Source: a virus
Virus record (IMG/VR): IMGVR_UViG_3300030116_007510
Span: 1-28,659 of that record
Reading direction: 5' to 3' (one strand)
DNA length: 28,659 bases
The notes under the pieces were generated by a model. It worked only from the letters and a program-made list of their open reading frames with translations. It searched no databases and was not told the DNA's origin. The position numbers were made by a program, and so were the translations under genes. Every line of letters starts with the position of its first letter. Position 1 is the stretch's first letter. Below are positions 1 through 7,700 of the stretch, piece by piece.

Positions 1-2
1 AA

Positions 3-677
3 ATGGTAAAAGGCAAGAGTGTTGTCTTTTGTTTACCTGGTAGAGGAGTATCTTTCACATTTTTAAAAGCATTTGTTCAACTTTGTTTTGACATTGTTCA
101 GTGCGGTGGGTCAATTCAGATATCTCAGGATTACTCTTCAATGGTAAACTTCGCAAGATGTAAGTGTCTTGGAGCAAACGTTCTTCGTGGTCCAAAGCAA
201 ATACCTTGGGATGGTAAGTTAAAGTATGATTATCAGTTATGGATTGATAGTGATATCGTTTTCAATAGTGAAAAGTTTTGGCAGATAGTATTAATGGATC
301 AGGATATTGCTGCAGGATGGTATTGCACAGAAGATGGAAGAACAACCTCTGTAGCACATTGGTTAGAAGAGGACGATTTTCGTAGCAATGGTGGTGTGAT
401 GAATCACGAAACAATCGAAAGCATATCCAAGCGTACAAAACCTTTCACAGTTGATTATACAGGTTTTGGTTGGTTATTAATTAAGTATGGTGTTTTTGAG
501 CATGAAGGTCTACCATATCCTTGGTTCGCTCCAAAGATGCAAGTCTTTGAGTCTGGTGAAGTACAAGATATGTGCGGCGAGGATGTCTCGTTCTGTCTTG
601 ATGCAAAGGATGCAGGTTTTGAAATCTGGTGTGATCCAAGAGTTCGTGTTGGACATGAGAAGTCAAGAGTGATCTAA
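3..677 (+). CDS. Glycosyltransferase-like protein (GT-A fold)
   Basis: This 224-residue protein probably transfers a sugar from a nucleotide-sugar donor, though donor and acceptor cannot be read from the sequence. A hydrophobic strand ends in a DSD motif at residues 82-84 (LWIDSDIVF), the usual metal- and nucleotide-binding DxD signature of GT-A enzymes. Near the C terminus a GED triad (192-194), a D-x-x-x-A-G-F-E helix and strand, and a late His (218, in RVGHEK) match the common C-terminal layout of small GT-A proteins. There is no signal peptide or membrane segment, so it should act in the host cytoplasm. The ATG lies two bases from the window edge, so the ribosome site is not visible and a longer N terminus cannot be excluded, but the opening VVFCLPGRGVS looks like a normal first strand. 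The stop overlaps the next start as TAATG. Confidence 0.72.
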   Translation: MVKGKSVVFCLPGRGVSFTFLKAFVQLCFDIVQCGGSIQISQDYSSMVNFARCKCLGANVLRGPKQIPWDGKLKYDYQLWIDSDIVFNSEKFWQIVLMDQDIAAGWYCTEDGRTTSVAHWLEEDDFRSNGGVMNHETIESISKRTKPFTVDYTGFGWLLIKYGVFEHEGLPYPWFAPKMQVFESGEVQDMCGEDVSFCLDAKDAGFEIWCDPRVRVGHEKSRVI

Positions 678-838
678 TGTCTGACAAGTATAACATCTAC
701 ATTCAGGACGAATGCAAGTTCTCAGATCTGAATCAGCATGAATACTTTGATATTATGGAAGACTTAGCAATTGAATATTATCAGACAGGTAAACCATTAC
801 CTTCTGATATACGAACAGAAATACAAAAAGGAGATTAA
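677..838 (+). CDS. Small conserved phage protein, 53 residues
   Basis: This 53-residue acidic protein of unknown function begins MSDKYNIYIQDE and ends in EIQKGD. Its ATG shares one base with the preceding stop (TAATG), and the ribosome site of the next gene (AAGGAG at 828-833) lies inside its 3' end. Both points support translation as part of a coupled cluster. It is rich in Asp, Glu and Tyr, with a likely helix around residues 22-36 (EYFDIMEDLAIEYYQ). From memory, similar short proteins occur in T4-like cyanophages at this kind of position. I see no catalytic motif and propose no function. Confidence 0.7.
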   Translation: MSDKYNIYIQDECKFSDLNQHEYFDIMEDLAIEYYQTGKPLPSDIRTEIQKGD

Positions 839-841
839 ATC

Positions 842-991
842 ATGGCAGTACGTACAAAAGTTGGTGTTCTTGGAAGAGAAGAAACCATTACAACCCCGAA
901 AAAAACTCGTCAGGGGACAGGAAAACATACAAAATACTCGGCAACCTCGCGTAACTCGGCTCGCAAGAAGTACAGAGGTCAGGGTCGTTGA
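842..991 (+). CDS. Small basic protein, 49 residues
   Basis: This 49-residue, strongly basic protein begins MAVRTKVGVLGREE and ends in KKYRGQGR. It carries about a dozen Lys and Arg residues and many Thr and Ser, and has no hydrophobic core long enough for a membrane segment. It has the best ribosome binding site in this part of the window, AAGGAG at 828-833, eight bases before the ATG. The composition suggests nucleic-acid or ribosome contact, but that is inference only. Similar short Lys/Arg/Gly-rich proteins with a Y-R-G-Q-G-R end recur in cyanophage myoviruses as far as I recall, without known function. Its stop overlaps the TTG start of the next gene. Confidence 0.72.
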   Translation: MAVRTKVGVLGREETITTPKKTRQGTGKHTKYSATSRNSARKKYRGQGR

Positions 992-1140
992 ACTGTTGGC
1001 ACTGTGGAACTGAGTTGATTTGGGGCGCGGATCACTCAATGGAAGATGTAAATGATGGAGAGGAGTCTGAATACGACTTCTTTTCTAATTTTACGTGCCC
1101 AAAATGTAATTCATATGTTGAAGTTTATCATCACAAATAA
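988..1140 (+). CDS. Zinc-ribbon protein, 50 residues, TTG start
   Basis: This short protein has two Cys-x-x-Cys knuckles: CWHC at residues 3-6 and CPKC at 37-40, about 30 residues apart with an acidic stretch between. That is the pattern of a zinc ribbon, which usually binds nucleic acid or serves as a protein-interaction module. The start is chosen as TTG at 988: it overlaps the previous stop as TTGA, has an AGAGG ribosome site at 974-978, and is the only start that keeps both CxxC pairs. The first in-frame ATG would remove the first pair. The stop overlaps the next ATG as TAATG. Spacing and both knuckles are seen directly; zinc binding is inferred. Confidence 0.68.
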   Translation: MNCWHCGTELIWGADHSMEDVNDGEESEYDFFSNFTCPKCNSYVEVYHHK

Positions 1141-1892
1141 TGTCTTGTTTAATTACGAATCTACCCTCCTATGAAGTATGGGTAAGAAAAGAATATTTAA
1201 CTGATCATAAGTATGGTCACGGTGAATTTGTCAAAGGAGTCTGGGTATCAGCGAAAAGTATACCTGGTCGGGCATTTTATTTTGAGACTTACTTACCAGA
1301 ATATGCGGCAATGTTTGATAAATTGCCAATTTCCGCTTTTCTCTCGTCTCCGGAGATACCCGATCCTGATATGACACTTCATAACCTACAGTTTTGGAAC
1401 TGTATGGACTATGGAGTCGTTGCAGTACAGAAACAATTCATCGGAAGTATGCATTATGAGGTCTATACTCGTGATTTTGGCACTCAAACAGGTACTTATA
1501 TCTGTACTTTAGACAATTATCATCAAGATGTTGACGCAATCGACTACTCAACAAGCGAACAACCCGCTGAACATAAGTCTCATAACCTCTTAGAACTTGA
1601 TAATGGGCAGTTTTGCCTCTATCCAAACAATAGAATGAGGATTTATGACAATAGTATCACTCCTGAGACACCTAAGATTCCCGATTTTAAGGTTTCAACG
1701 GTGTATTATCAGGTTGAAAACGGTCATGACCGTGATGGATTGGGTTCAGAAGAGAATTATTTCTGGAAAACGGCAAAAGAAAGGCAAAAACCCGATATTT
1801 TGTTGAATCAAAATGAAGTTGACACTGCGATTGGAGCAGGAAACACTGCAACTGGCACTGTTAATATTAATATTGAACCAGAATTGGGATGA
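1140..1892 (+). CDS. Uncharacterised phage protein, 250 residues
   Basis: This 250-residue protein matches no family I can name. The N-terminal 130 residues are rich in aromatics and charges (SYEVWVRKEYL, GVWVSAKSIPGRAFYFETYLPEY, LQFWNCMDYGVV), consistent with a compact beta-rich domain. The last 25 residues (from about 226) form a Gly/Ala/Thr/Asn-rich tail, possibly flexible. No signal peptide or transmembrane segment is visible. It overlaps the upstream gene by one base and the downstream speD by four (ATGA), so translation is probably coupled. I have an impression of similar hypothetical proteins near gene 25 in cyanophage myoviruses, but I assign no role; it could be a structural accessory or an anti-host factor. 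Confidence 0.75.
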   Translation: MSCLITNLPSYEVWVRKEYLTDHKYGHGEFVKGVWVSAKSIPGRAFYFETYLPEYAAMFDKLPISAFLSSPEIPDPDMTLHNLQFWNCMDYGVVAVQKQFIGSMHYEVYTRDFGTQTGTYICTLDNYHQDVDAIDYSTSEQPAEHKSHNLLELDNGQFCLYPNNRMRIYDNSITPETPKIPDFKVSTVYYQVENGHDRDGLGSEENYFWKTAKERQKPDILLNQNEVDTAIGAGNTATGTVNINIEPELG

Positions 1893-2239
1893 AAAACGTA
1901 AAAAATGCTCATATGGGCACTCATTTACTTGCTGAAGTATATAATGTACCATTTGATAAGTTAAATGACCCACTAAAAATAGAAGAAGTATGTGTTAATG
2001 CCTGTAAAACCGAAAATTTGCAGGTTTTGAACACTTATACTCATCAATTTGACCCTCAAGGAGTAACTTGTACCGTAACTTTAGGAGAAAGTCACCTTAG
2101 TTGCCATACTTGGCCAGAAAAAGGATGTGTTGCCATAGATATCTTCACTTGTGGCAATAAAAATCCAAGAAGTGTTGCTTGGTGGGTGCTAAATTACTTT
2201 GATTCAGAAGATTATGTAATGACTGACATAAATAGATAA
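1889..2239 (+). CDS. speD: S-adenosylmethionine decarboxylase proenzyme (short, prokaryotic type)
   Basis: The enzyme decarboxylates S-adenosylmethionine to give the aminopropyl donor for spermidine. It is made as a proenzyme that cuts itself between Glu and Ser, the Ser becoming a pyruvoyl cofactor. In this 116-residue protein the motif GESHLSCHTWPE places the cleavage at E67-S68, with H73 and C88 (in FTCG) as the other active-site residues. The 68/73/88 spacing equals the 63/68/83 of the Thermotoga enzyme, shifted by five. The N terminus has two possible starts; M9 (MGTHLLAE) is the more usual family start, while the chosen ATG at 1889 overlaps the previous stop. No spermidine synthase gene is in the window. 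SpeD is a known auxiliary metabolic gene of cyanophages. Some phage homologues have shifted to other decarboxylase substrates, so the exact substrate is not certain. Confidence 0.94.
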   Translation: MKNVKNAHMGTHLLAEVYNVPFDKLNDPLKIEEVCVNACKTENLQVLNTYTHQFDPQGVTCTVTLGESHLSCHTWPEKGCVAIDIFTCGNKNPRSVAWWVLNYFDSEDYVMTDINR

Positions 2240-2245
2240 TAAATA
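2228..2245 (+). promoter_or_regulatory. Candidate T4-type late promoter (two ATAAATA copies)
   Basis: ATAAATA occurs at 2228-2234, inside the last codons of speD, and again at 2239-2245 just after its stop. T4 late promoters carry TATAAATA near -10, and cyanophage late promoters are described as close variants of ATAAATA. Either copy could start transcripts for the 40-residue gene and the baseplate genes. The second copy is only ten bases from the ATG at 2255, which suits the first copy better. Confidence 0.5.
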
Positions 2246-2254
2246 AACACAAAA

Positions 2255-2377
2255 ATGACTGAAAATACCTCAAAATCTGATTCAAATCAAAAAATTTTGA
2301 AAGAATTGATGTATGATGATGGTCAACCTCTTTATCAAGAAGAAGAAGATCAAAAAGAATTGTTAAAAGAGTCATAA
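2255..2377 (+). CDS. Small acidic peptide, 40 residues
   Basis: This 40-codon frame begins MTENTSKSDSNQ and ends in ELLKES, with runs of Glu and Lys (YQEEEDQKELLKE) that would form a charged helix. It sits between speD and gene 25, with late-promoter-like words on both sides and no clear ribosome site. No family is recognised. Position and charge pattern look like a genuine small phage gene, but the short length and weak initiation signal leave real doubt. It could also be a non-coding leader between two promoters. Confidence 0.45.
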   Translation: MTENTSKSDSNQKILKELMYDDGQPLYQEEEDQKELLKES

Positions 2378-2384
2378 ATAAATA
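2374..2384 (+). promoter_or_regulatory. Candidate late promoter upstream of gene 25 (overlapping ATAAATA pair)
   Basis: Two overlapping ATAAATA words cover 2374-2380 and 2378-2384, 15 to 26 bases before the gene 25 ATG. This is the standard late-promoter word of T4-like phages, placed in the small gap before the first baseplate gene. It is the best candidate for driving the gp25-gp6-gp7 transcript. Confidence 0.62.
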
Positions 2385-2399
2385 AAAACTGTATAAAAA

Positions 2400-2801
2400 A
2401 TGGCATTCACAAGGATATCAAGGTCTTTTAAGGACATTAGTTTGTCTTTTGAACCACATCCTGTGACAAAAGATCTTCCTGTTCTTAAAAATGAGAGAGC
2501 AATTATAAGATCTGTGAGAAATATTGTTGAAACGATTCCAACTGAGAAATTTTTTAATCCATTATTTGGTTCTGACGTATATCGTAGTTTATTTGATTTT
2601 GTTGACTTTGGTACTGCATCAATTATTCAAGAACAAATTAAAACTTCATTAAAAAATTTTGAAAGGAGAATTGATAATGTCAAAGTCGAAGTAGAACCTC
2701 GTCCAGATGACAATGACTTTGAAATTACAGTTATTTTTGATATTGTAGGTGAAGAGTTCCCTACACAACAATTTTCATTCATACTCGAAGCAACACGATA
2801 A
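2400..2801 (+). CDS. 25: Baseplate wedge protein gp25 (GPW/gp25 family)
   Basis: gp25 is the small wedge subunit that sits with gp6 and gp53 at the inner rim of the contractile-tail baseplate and helps start sheath assembly. This copy has 133 residues, against 132 in T4. The order of features matches: a segment around N-x-L-F-G-S-D-V (residues 53-60) corresponds to T4 FDPEFGCDL, followed by helix IIQEQIKTSLKNF, then R-R-I-D and V-x-V-E-P-R (about residues 89-101), then a strand-rich end. T4 reads NYEPRID where this protein reads NFERRID, so the EPR triplet is slightly displaced and recurs as VEPR downstream. There is no Shine-Dalgarno sequence before the ATG. The gene ends three bases before gene 6. 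Confidence 0.93.
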   Translation: MAFTRISRSFKDISLSFEPHPVTKDLPVLKNERAIIRSVRNIVETIPTEKFFNPLFGSDVYRSLFDFVDFGTASIIQEQIKTSLKNFERRIDNVKVEVEPRPDDNDFEITVIFDIVGEEFPTQQFSFILEATR

Positions 2802-2804
2802 AAA

Positions 2805-4745
2805 ATGCCTACTACAAAGTTTACAAATTTAGATTTTGATCAAATCAAAACGTCAATTAAAAGTTATCTGAGAGCAAATAGTGATTTTGATGGATTTGAC
2901 TTTGAAGGATCAAACTTTTCTGTATTACTTGATACTTTAGCATACAATACTTACATAACAGCGTTTAATTCAAACATGATTGTTAATGAGTCCTTCTTAG
3001 ACTCTGCAACGCTACGTGAGAACGTTGTTTCACTTGCACGAAACATTGGGTATATGCCTCGTTCAAGGTCTGCTGCAAAGGCAGAGGTGTCTTTTAAATT
3101 AAATGTTGGTACAACCAATCCACCAGAAACAGTTGAACTAAAAAGAGGACTTGTTTGTGTAGGTAGTATTAATGACTCTTCTTATACTTTTTCTATATCA
3201 GAAAATATAGCAAAACAAGTTGTAAATGAAGGTGATATTACAACTCCAAATTATGTTGTTAATTTTGAAAATTTAACAGTCAATCAAGGGACTTTTTTAA
3301 CAAAACAATTTAAATTTGATAATTCTCTAGATCAGAAATTTATATTAGATAATTCATTCATAGATACCTCTACAATTCATGTATATGTTAAAAAAGAAGG
3401 AGAGACCGGTTTAGGAAAAGAATATTTCATATCAGATGATATAAGTGAAATTGATTCAACATCAAGAGTTTTCTTTCTACAAGAAGTCCAAGATGAAAAA
3501 TATGAGATTCGTTTTGGAGATGGTCTACTTGGTAGAAAATTAGGAACTGCTGCTGGAGATGATGGTACAATAATAACTGTTAATTATATTATATCTGATG
3601 GTGAAGAAGGGAATGGTGCTCAAAACTTTTCATTTTCTGGAAACTTAATTAATACATCCACAGGAAATTCAATTGATGTTACCTCTACACCACTTGTAAC
3701 TACAATTGAAGCAGCAAGAGGAGGTTCCAATATTGAATCAGTTGATTCAATTAAGTATTATTCACCTAAAATTTATTCATCACAAAATAGAGCAGTTACT
3801 CCAAGAGACTATGAGGCAATAATAAAAAAAATATTTCCGGAAACAGAGTCAGTTTCAATTGTTGGTGGAGAGGAACTTGATCCCCCAGAGTTTGGAACTG
3901 TGCAGATAAGCATTAAACCTAAGAGTGCTACATATATTTCAGACTTTACAAAGTCAAGGATATTATCACAACTTAAAAAATATAGTGTTGCTGGTATAAA
4001 TCAGAAACTTATAGATCTAAAAATACTTTATGTCGAACTGGACATTGCTGCCTATTATAACTATTCTCAGGTGTCAACAGAAGATACATTACGAACTAAA
4101 ATAATTAACTCTCTAACAAAATACTCTCAATCAGTTAACTTTAATCGCTTTGGTGGAAGATTTAAATATAGTAAAGTGTTACAAGTAATTGACAAAACTG
4201 ATACAGCGATAACAAGTAATATCACAAAAGTCATCATAAGAAGAGATTTGAAAGCATCATTAAATCAATTTGCTCAATATGAACTATGTTTTGGTAATAG
4301 ATTTCATATTGATCCAAATGGATTCAATATCAAATCCACTGGATTTTTTATCGCTGGCGAATCATCACCTGTATATCTTACTGACATACCAAACGCAGAT
4401 GGTGCAACTGGTGTTTTATCTATAGTTAAACCAATTGAAAATCAAGAAATAAGAGTTGTAAGTAAATCTGCTGGTATAGTTGATTATATTCACGGAGAAG
4501 TTAAACTTACAACGATTAATATAATAGGCACTGAAAAAGAAAATGATATTATTGAGGTACAAGCATTTCCAGAATCAAATGACGTAGTGGGATTAAGAGA
4601 CTTATATCTTGAATTAAGTGTTTCAAAAAGCACCATAAATATGTTAAGAGATGTAATTGCATCTGGTGACGAAATATCAGGAACACAATTTGTGAGAGAT
4701 TTTTACACTTCAAGTTATTCAAACGGAAAATTAATAAGAGAATAA
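2805..4745 (+). CDS. 6: Baseplate wedge protein gp6
   Basis: gp6 forms the continuous inner ring of the baseplate and clamps gp7 and gp25. This copy has 646 residues, against about 660 in T4. The N terminus (residues 1-95) shows the conserved helical segment with NTYITAFNSNMIVNESFL, then SATLRENVVSLARNIGYMPRS. This is the hallmark of the gp6/J-like baseplate family, in which a helix lists N-x-x-x-N-E-x-F-L and a downstream R-x-x-V-x-x-L-A. The middle has an E-x-R-F-G-D-G-x-L-G motif (about residue 235) and a conserved N-R-A-V-T-P-R-D-Y-E (about 328), also typical of baseplate J-like proteins. It follows gene 25 with a three-base gap and precedes gene 7 with one. No Shine-Dalgarno sequence is seen. 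Confidence 0.93.
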   Translation: MPTTKFTNLDFDQIKTSIKSYLRANSDFDGFDFEGSNFSVLLDTLAYNTYITAFNSNMIVNESFLDSATLRENVVSLARNIGYMPRSRSAAKAEVSFKLNVGTTNPPETVELKRGLVCVGSINDSSYTFSISENIAKQVVNEGDITTPNYVVNFENLTVNQGTFLTKQFKFDNSLDQKFILDNSFIDTSTIHVYVKKEGETGLGKEYFISDDISEIDSTSRVFFLQEVQDEKYEIRFGDGLLGRKLGTAAGDDGTIITVNYIISDGEEGNGAQNFSFSGNLINTSTGNSIDVTSTPLVTTIEAARGGSNIESVDSIKYYSPKIYSSQNRAVTPRDYEAIIKKIFPETESVSIVGGEELDPPEFGTVQISIKPKSATYISDFTKSRILSQLKKYSVAGINQKLIDLKILYVELDIAAYYNYSQVSTEDTLRTKIINSLTKYSQSVNFNRFGGRFKYSKVLQVIDKTDTAITSNITKVIIRRDLKASLNQFAQYELCFGNRFHIDPNGFNIKSTGFFIAGESSPVYLTDIPNADGATGVLSIVKPIENQEIRVVSKSAGIVDYIHGEVKLTTINIIGTEKENDIIEVQAFPESNDVVGLRDLYLELSVSKSTINMLRDVIASGDEISGTQFVRDFYTSSYSNGKLIRE

Positions 4746-4746
4746 T

Positions 4747-7700
4747 ATGATACAAACAGGTATTGAATCGAGAGTAAAAATACAAGATGTTATATCTTCT
4801 CAACTTCCAAATTTTATTTTGGATGAGAGTCCAACGACTGTTGATTTTCTAAAACAATATTATATTTCACAAGAATTTAAGAGTGGTGTAGTAGATATTG
4901 CTGAAAACTTAGATCAATACTTAGATTTAGATAATTTAACTCCTGAAATAATTACAGACAATACCACTTTATCAGTGGGTATCGGCACACAAGATGTAGG
5001 CATAGTAACAGTTTCAAGTACAAAGGGTTTCCCTAATCAATATGGTCTTTTAAAAATTGATGATGAGATTATTACATATACTGGATTAACAACTAATACT
5101 TTTACTGGACTTACTCGTGGTTTTAGTGGAATTACAAGTTATCATCAAGATCTCAATGAAGAAGAGTTAGTATTTACCACATCTAATACAGGTGTCCACA
5201 CTGCAGGTTCATCAATTCAAAATTTAAGTTCTTTATTCTTAAAAGAGTTTTATAATAAATTTAAATATACGTTTGCACCAGGTTTTGAAAATTTAAATTT
5301 TGATAAAAATTTAAATGTAGGTAACTTCCTTAAAGAAATTAAATCTTTTTATGAAACTAAAGGAACTAATGATGCAATTAAAATTTTATTTCGTGTGCTT
5401 TATGGTGTTGATCCAAAAATAATAAATTTAGAAGATTTATTATTAAAACCATCTGCAGCAGAATATTTAAGAAGAGAGACTGTCATAGTAGAAGTATTAT
5501 CAGGGAATCCAATCGGTTTAGTTGGTCAAACAATTAAAAAGATTGAAAAATTAAATGACCCTCGTACACAGGCATCGGTATCTGAAGTAGAACCATTTAC
5601 AAGACAGGGGAAACAGTATTTTAAATTTTCATTATTCATAGGTTACTCGGATGCATCACTTGTTGAGGGTAATTTTAAAATTACACCAAGCACAAAATCT
5701 GTAGAAAAAATATCTATTGGATCATCGATAATTACAGTTGATTCTACAGTTGGATTTAATACTAGCGGAAAAATCCTATCAGGAATTAATACAGTTTCTT
5801 ATAATGATAAAACTATAAATCAATTTTTGGGATGCACTGGTATAACATCATCAATTTTACCAGCAGGTAGTATTTATTCTGATGAAATATACTTTGGTTA
5901 TGAAGATGGAGATTTAACAAAAAAGGTTGAATTTAGAATTACCGGAATCATTTCTAAATTTAAACAAACATCTGATAATGTAATTGTCTCTGAAGGAGAT
6001 GTGATGAGTGTTAAAAACTTGGGAATTAAAGTAAAGAATCCAGTTGATAAAGATAGAAAGGAAGTTTTTGCTAATTCATGGATTTATAATACATCTTCAT
6101 TCTATGAAATTGATAATGTTGTTTCATCTGTTGTTTCTTTAAATAGTATAATAGATAGATCTTCTCTAAAGGTTGGGGATTTTGTTGAGATTGTAGATAG
6201 AAATAATCCTAGTGCAGTTATATACCCTACTTCAAATGATTCTCAACCTTATATCTCTCTGATAAACAGCAATTTATCAGTTACAGTTGATAATTTAAAT
6301 ACGGGTTCTTGGTATAATTCAAATGCAAAATATAATTTAAGAAGAAAATTAAATAAAGCAAAAAGTAATCATGTACCTTTATCATACGATTTAACTTCAG
6401 ATGTATCGAATGTATACTTTGATCAAGATAATGGGTATGTTGCATCAAATTCATTACCATCTGGAAAAAATGCAAGTTTACCTCTCGCTCCATTTACAGA
6501 AGATATAAATTTTCAATTAAATCAAGTAACTTTGGCAACAAATGGGTTGCAAGATATAAACAATACAACTGGTAAATACAAAACATTAAAGGTATCACAA
6601 TCTGCCGCTGACATAAACTTACTAACAGGTGATAGAGTTTTTTATGAATCAAGTGGTGATACTTTTAATAAAGATGCAGTAAACGCAGGAATTGATACGG
6701 GATCATATTTTATTGAAGTGGTAAGTAAGGCAGACCAATTGATAAAATTATATTCTGCAAGATCATTCATTCAAAGTGGAACATCTTTGGAATTAGATTA
6801 TCCTAAAGATGCTGATGGTAACATACTATCTGCAACTCATACCTTTACATTATATTCTCAGAGATCGAAGAAAATACAACCAAAAAAATCATTAAAGAAA
6901 TTTGTATTGAATACTAATTTGAAAAATGGTTCAAATGATAAAACCATACCAGGAACAATCGGTAAATTAATAAATGGTGTTGAAATTTATAACTATAAAA
7001 CTAACGATAAGATTTATTTTGGTCCTATAAGTCGAGTAAATTTATTATCTGGAGGTGACGGATATGATGTTATTAATCCTCCTAAAATTGAGGTTTCATC
7101 AGGAATAGGAACACAGGCATTGGTTCAGGCATCTGTAAGAGGTAAAATAGTTGATGCTTTTATAGACAAACAGGAATTTGATATTGATAAAGTTATTTCT
7201 ATTGGTGTGACTGGTGGAAATGGATCAGGGGCTGTTTTAGAACCAATAATAGGAAAAAGATCTAGAGAAATATTTTTTGATGCAACACCATTCACTTCAG
7301 CAAAACAAACTGGAGTAGGAAATGCAGATGGTGATTTAACCATATTAACATTGAAAAATCGTCATAATTTAAATTCAGGTGATAGGATAATTTATAATTC
7401 TAACAATCAAATATCCATAGGTCAGACTGCTGGAACATTTGTGTCAAATCAAGAGTATTTTGTAAGTGTAGTAAACGATAAAAGTATTCGTTTTTTCCAA
7501 TCTCAGAATCAGGCATTTAGCGCAGTAAATGCTGAAAATGCTGTTGGTTTAATACACACTGCTGGAGGTCAGCAAAGGATTATAGTGGGTGAGGTGAATA
7601 ATACCATTTTAGGTGTAAACGTCCTCTCAGGCGGTCAGGGATATGAGAATAAGAAGTTATTTGTACAACCAGTAGGTATATCGACAATATTTAATACTAT

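Noticed and set aside
481-696. Minus-strand and alternative-frame open frames within the glycosyltransferase 3' end
   Set aside because: They overlap the conserved GED region of a well-supported gene and have no initiation signals.
771-1039. Two 80-codon frames (one on each strand) over the 49-residue and zinc-ribbon genes
   Set aside because: They conflict with a tightly overlapped set of small genes that have good ribosome sites and CxxC motifs, and their own proteins show no recognisable pattern.
2240-2254. tRNA or small RNA gene in the gaps around the 40-residue frame
   Set aside because: The gaps are only 15 to 22 bases and AT-rich, too short for a tRNA and without stems.
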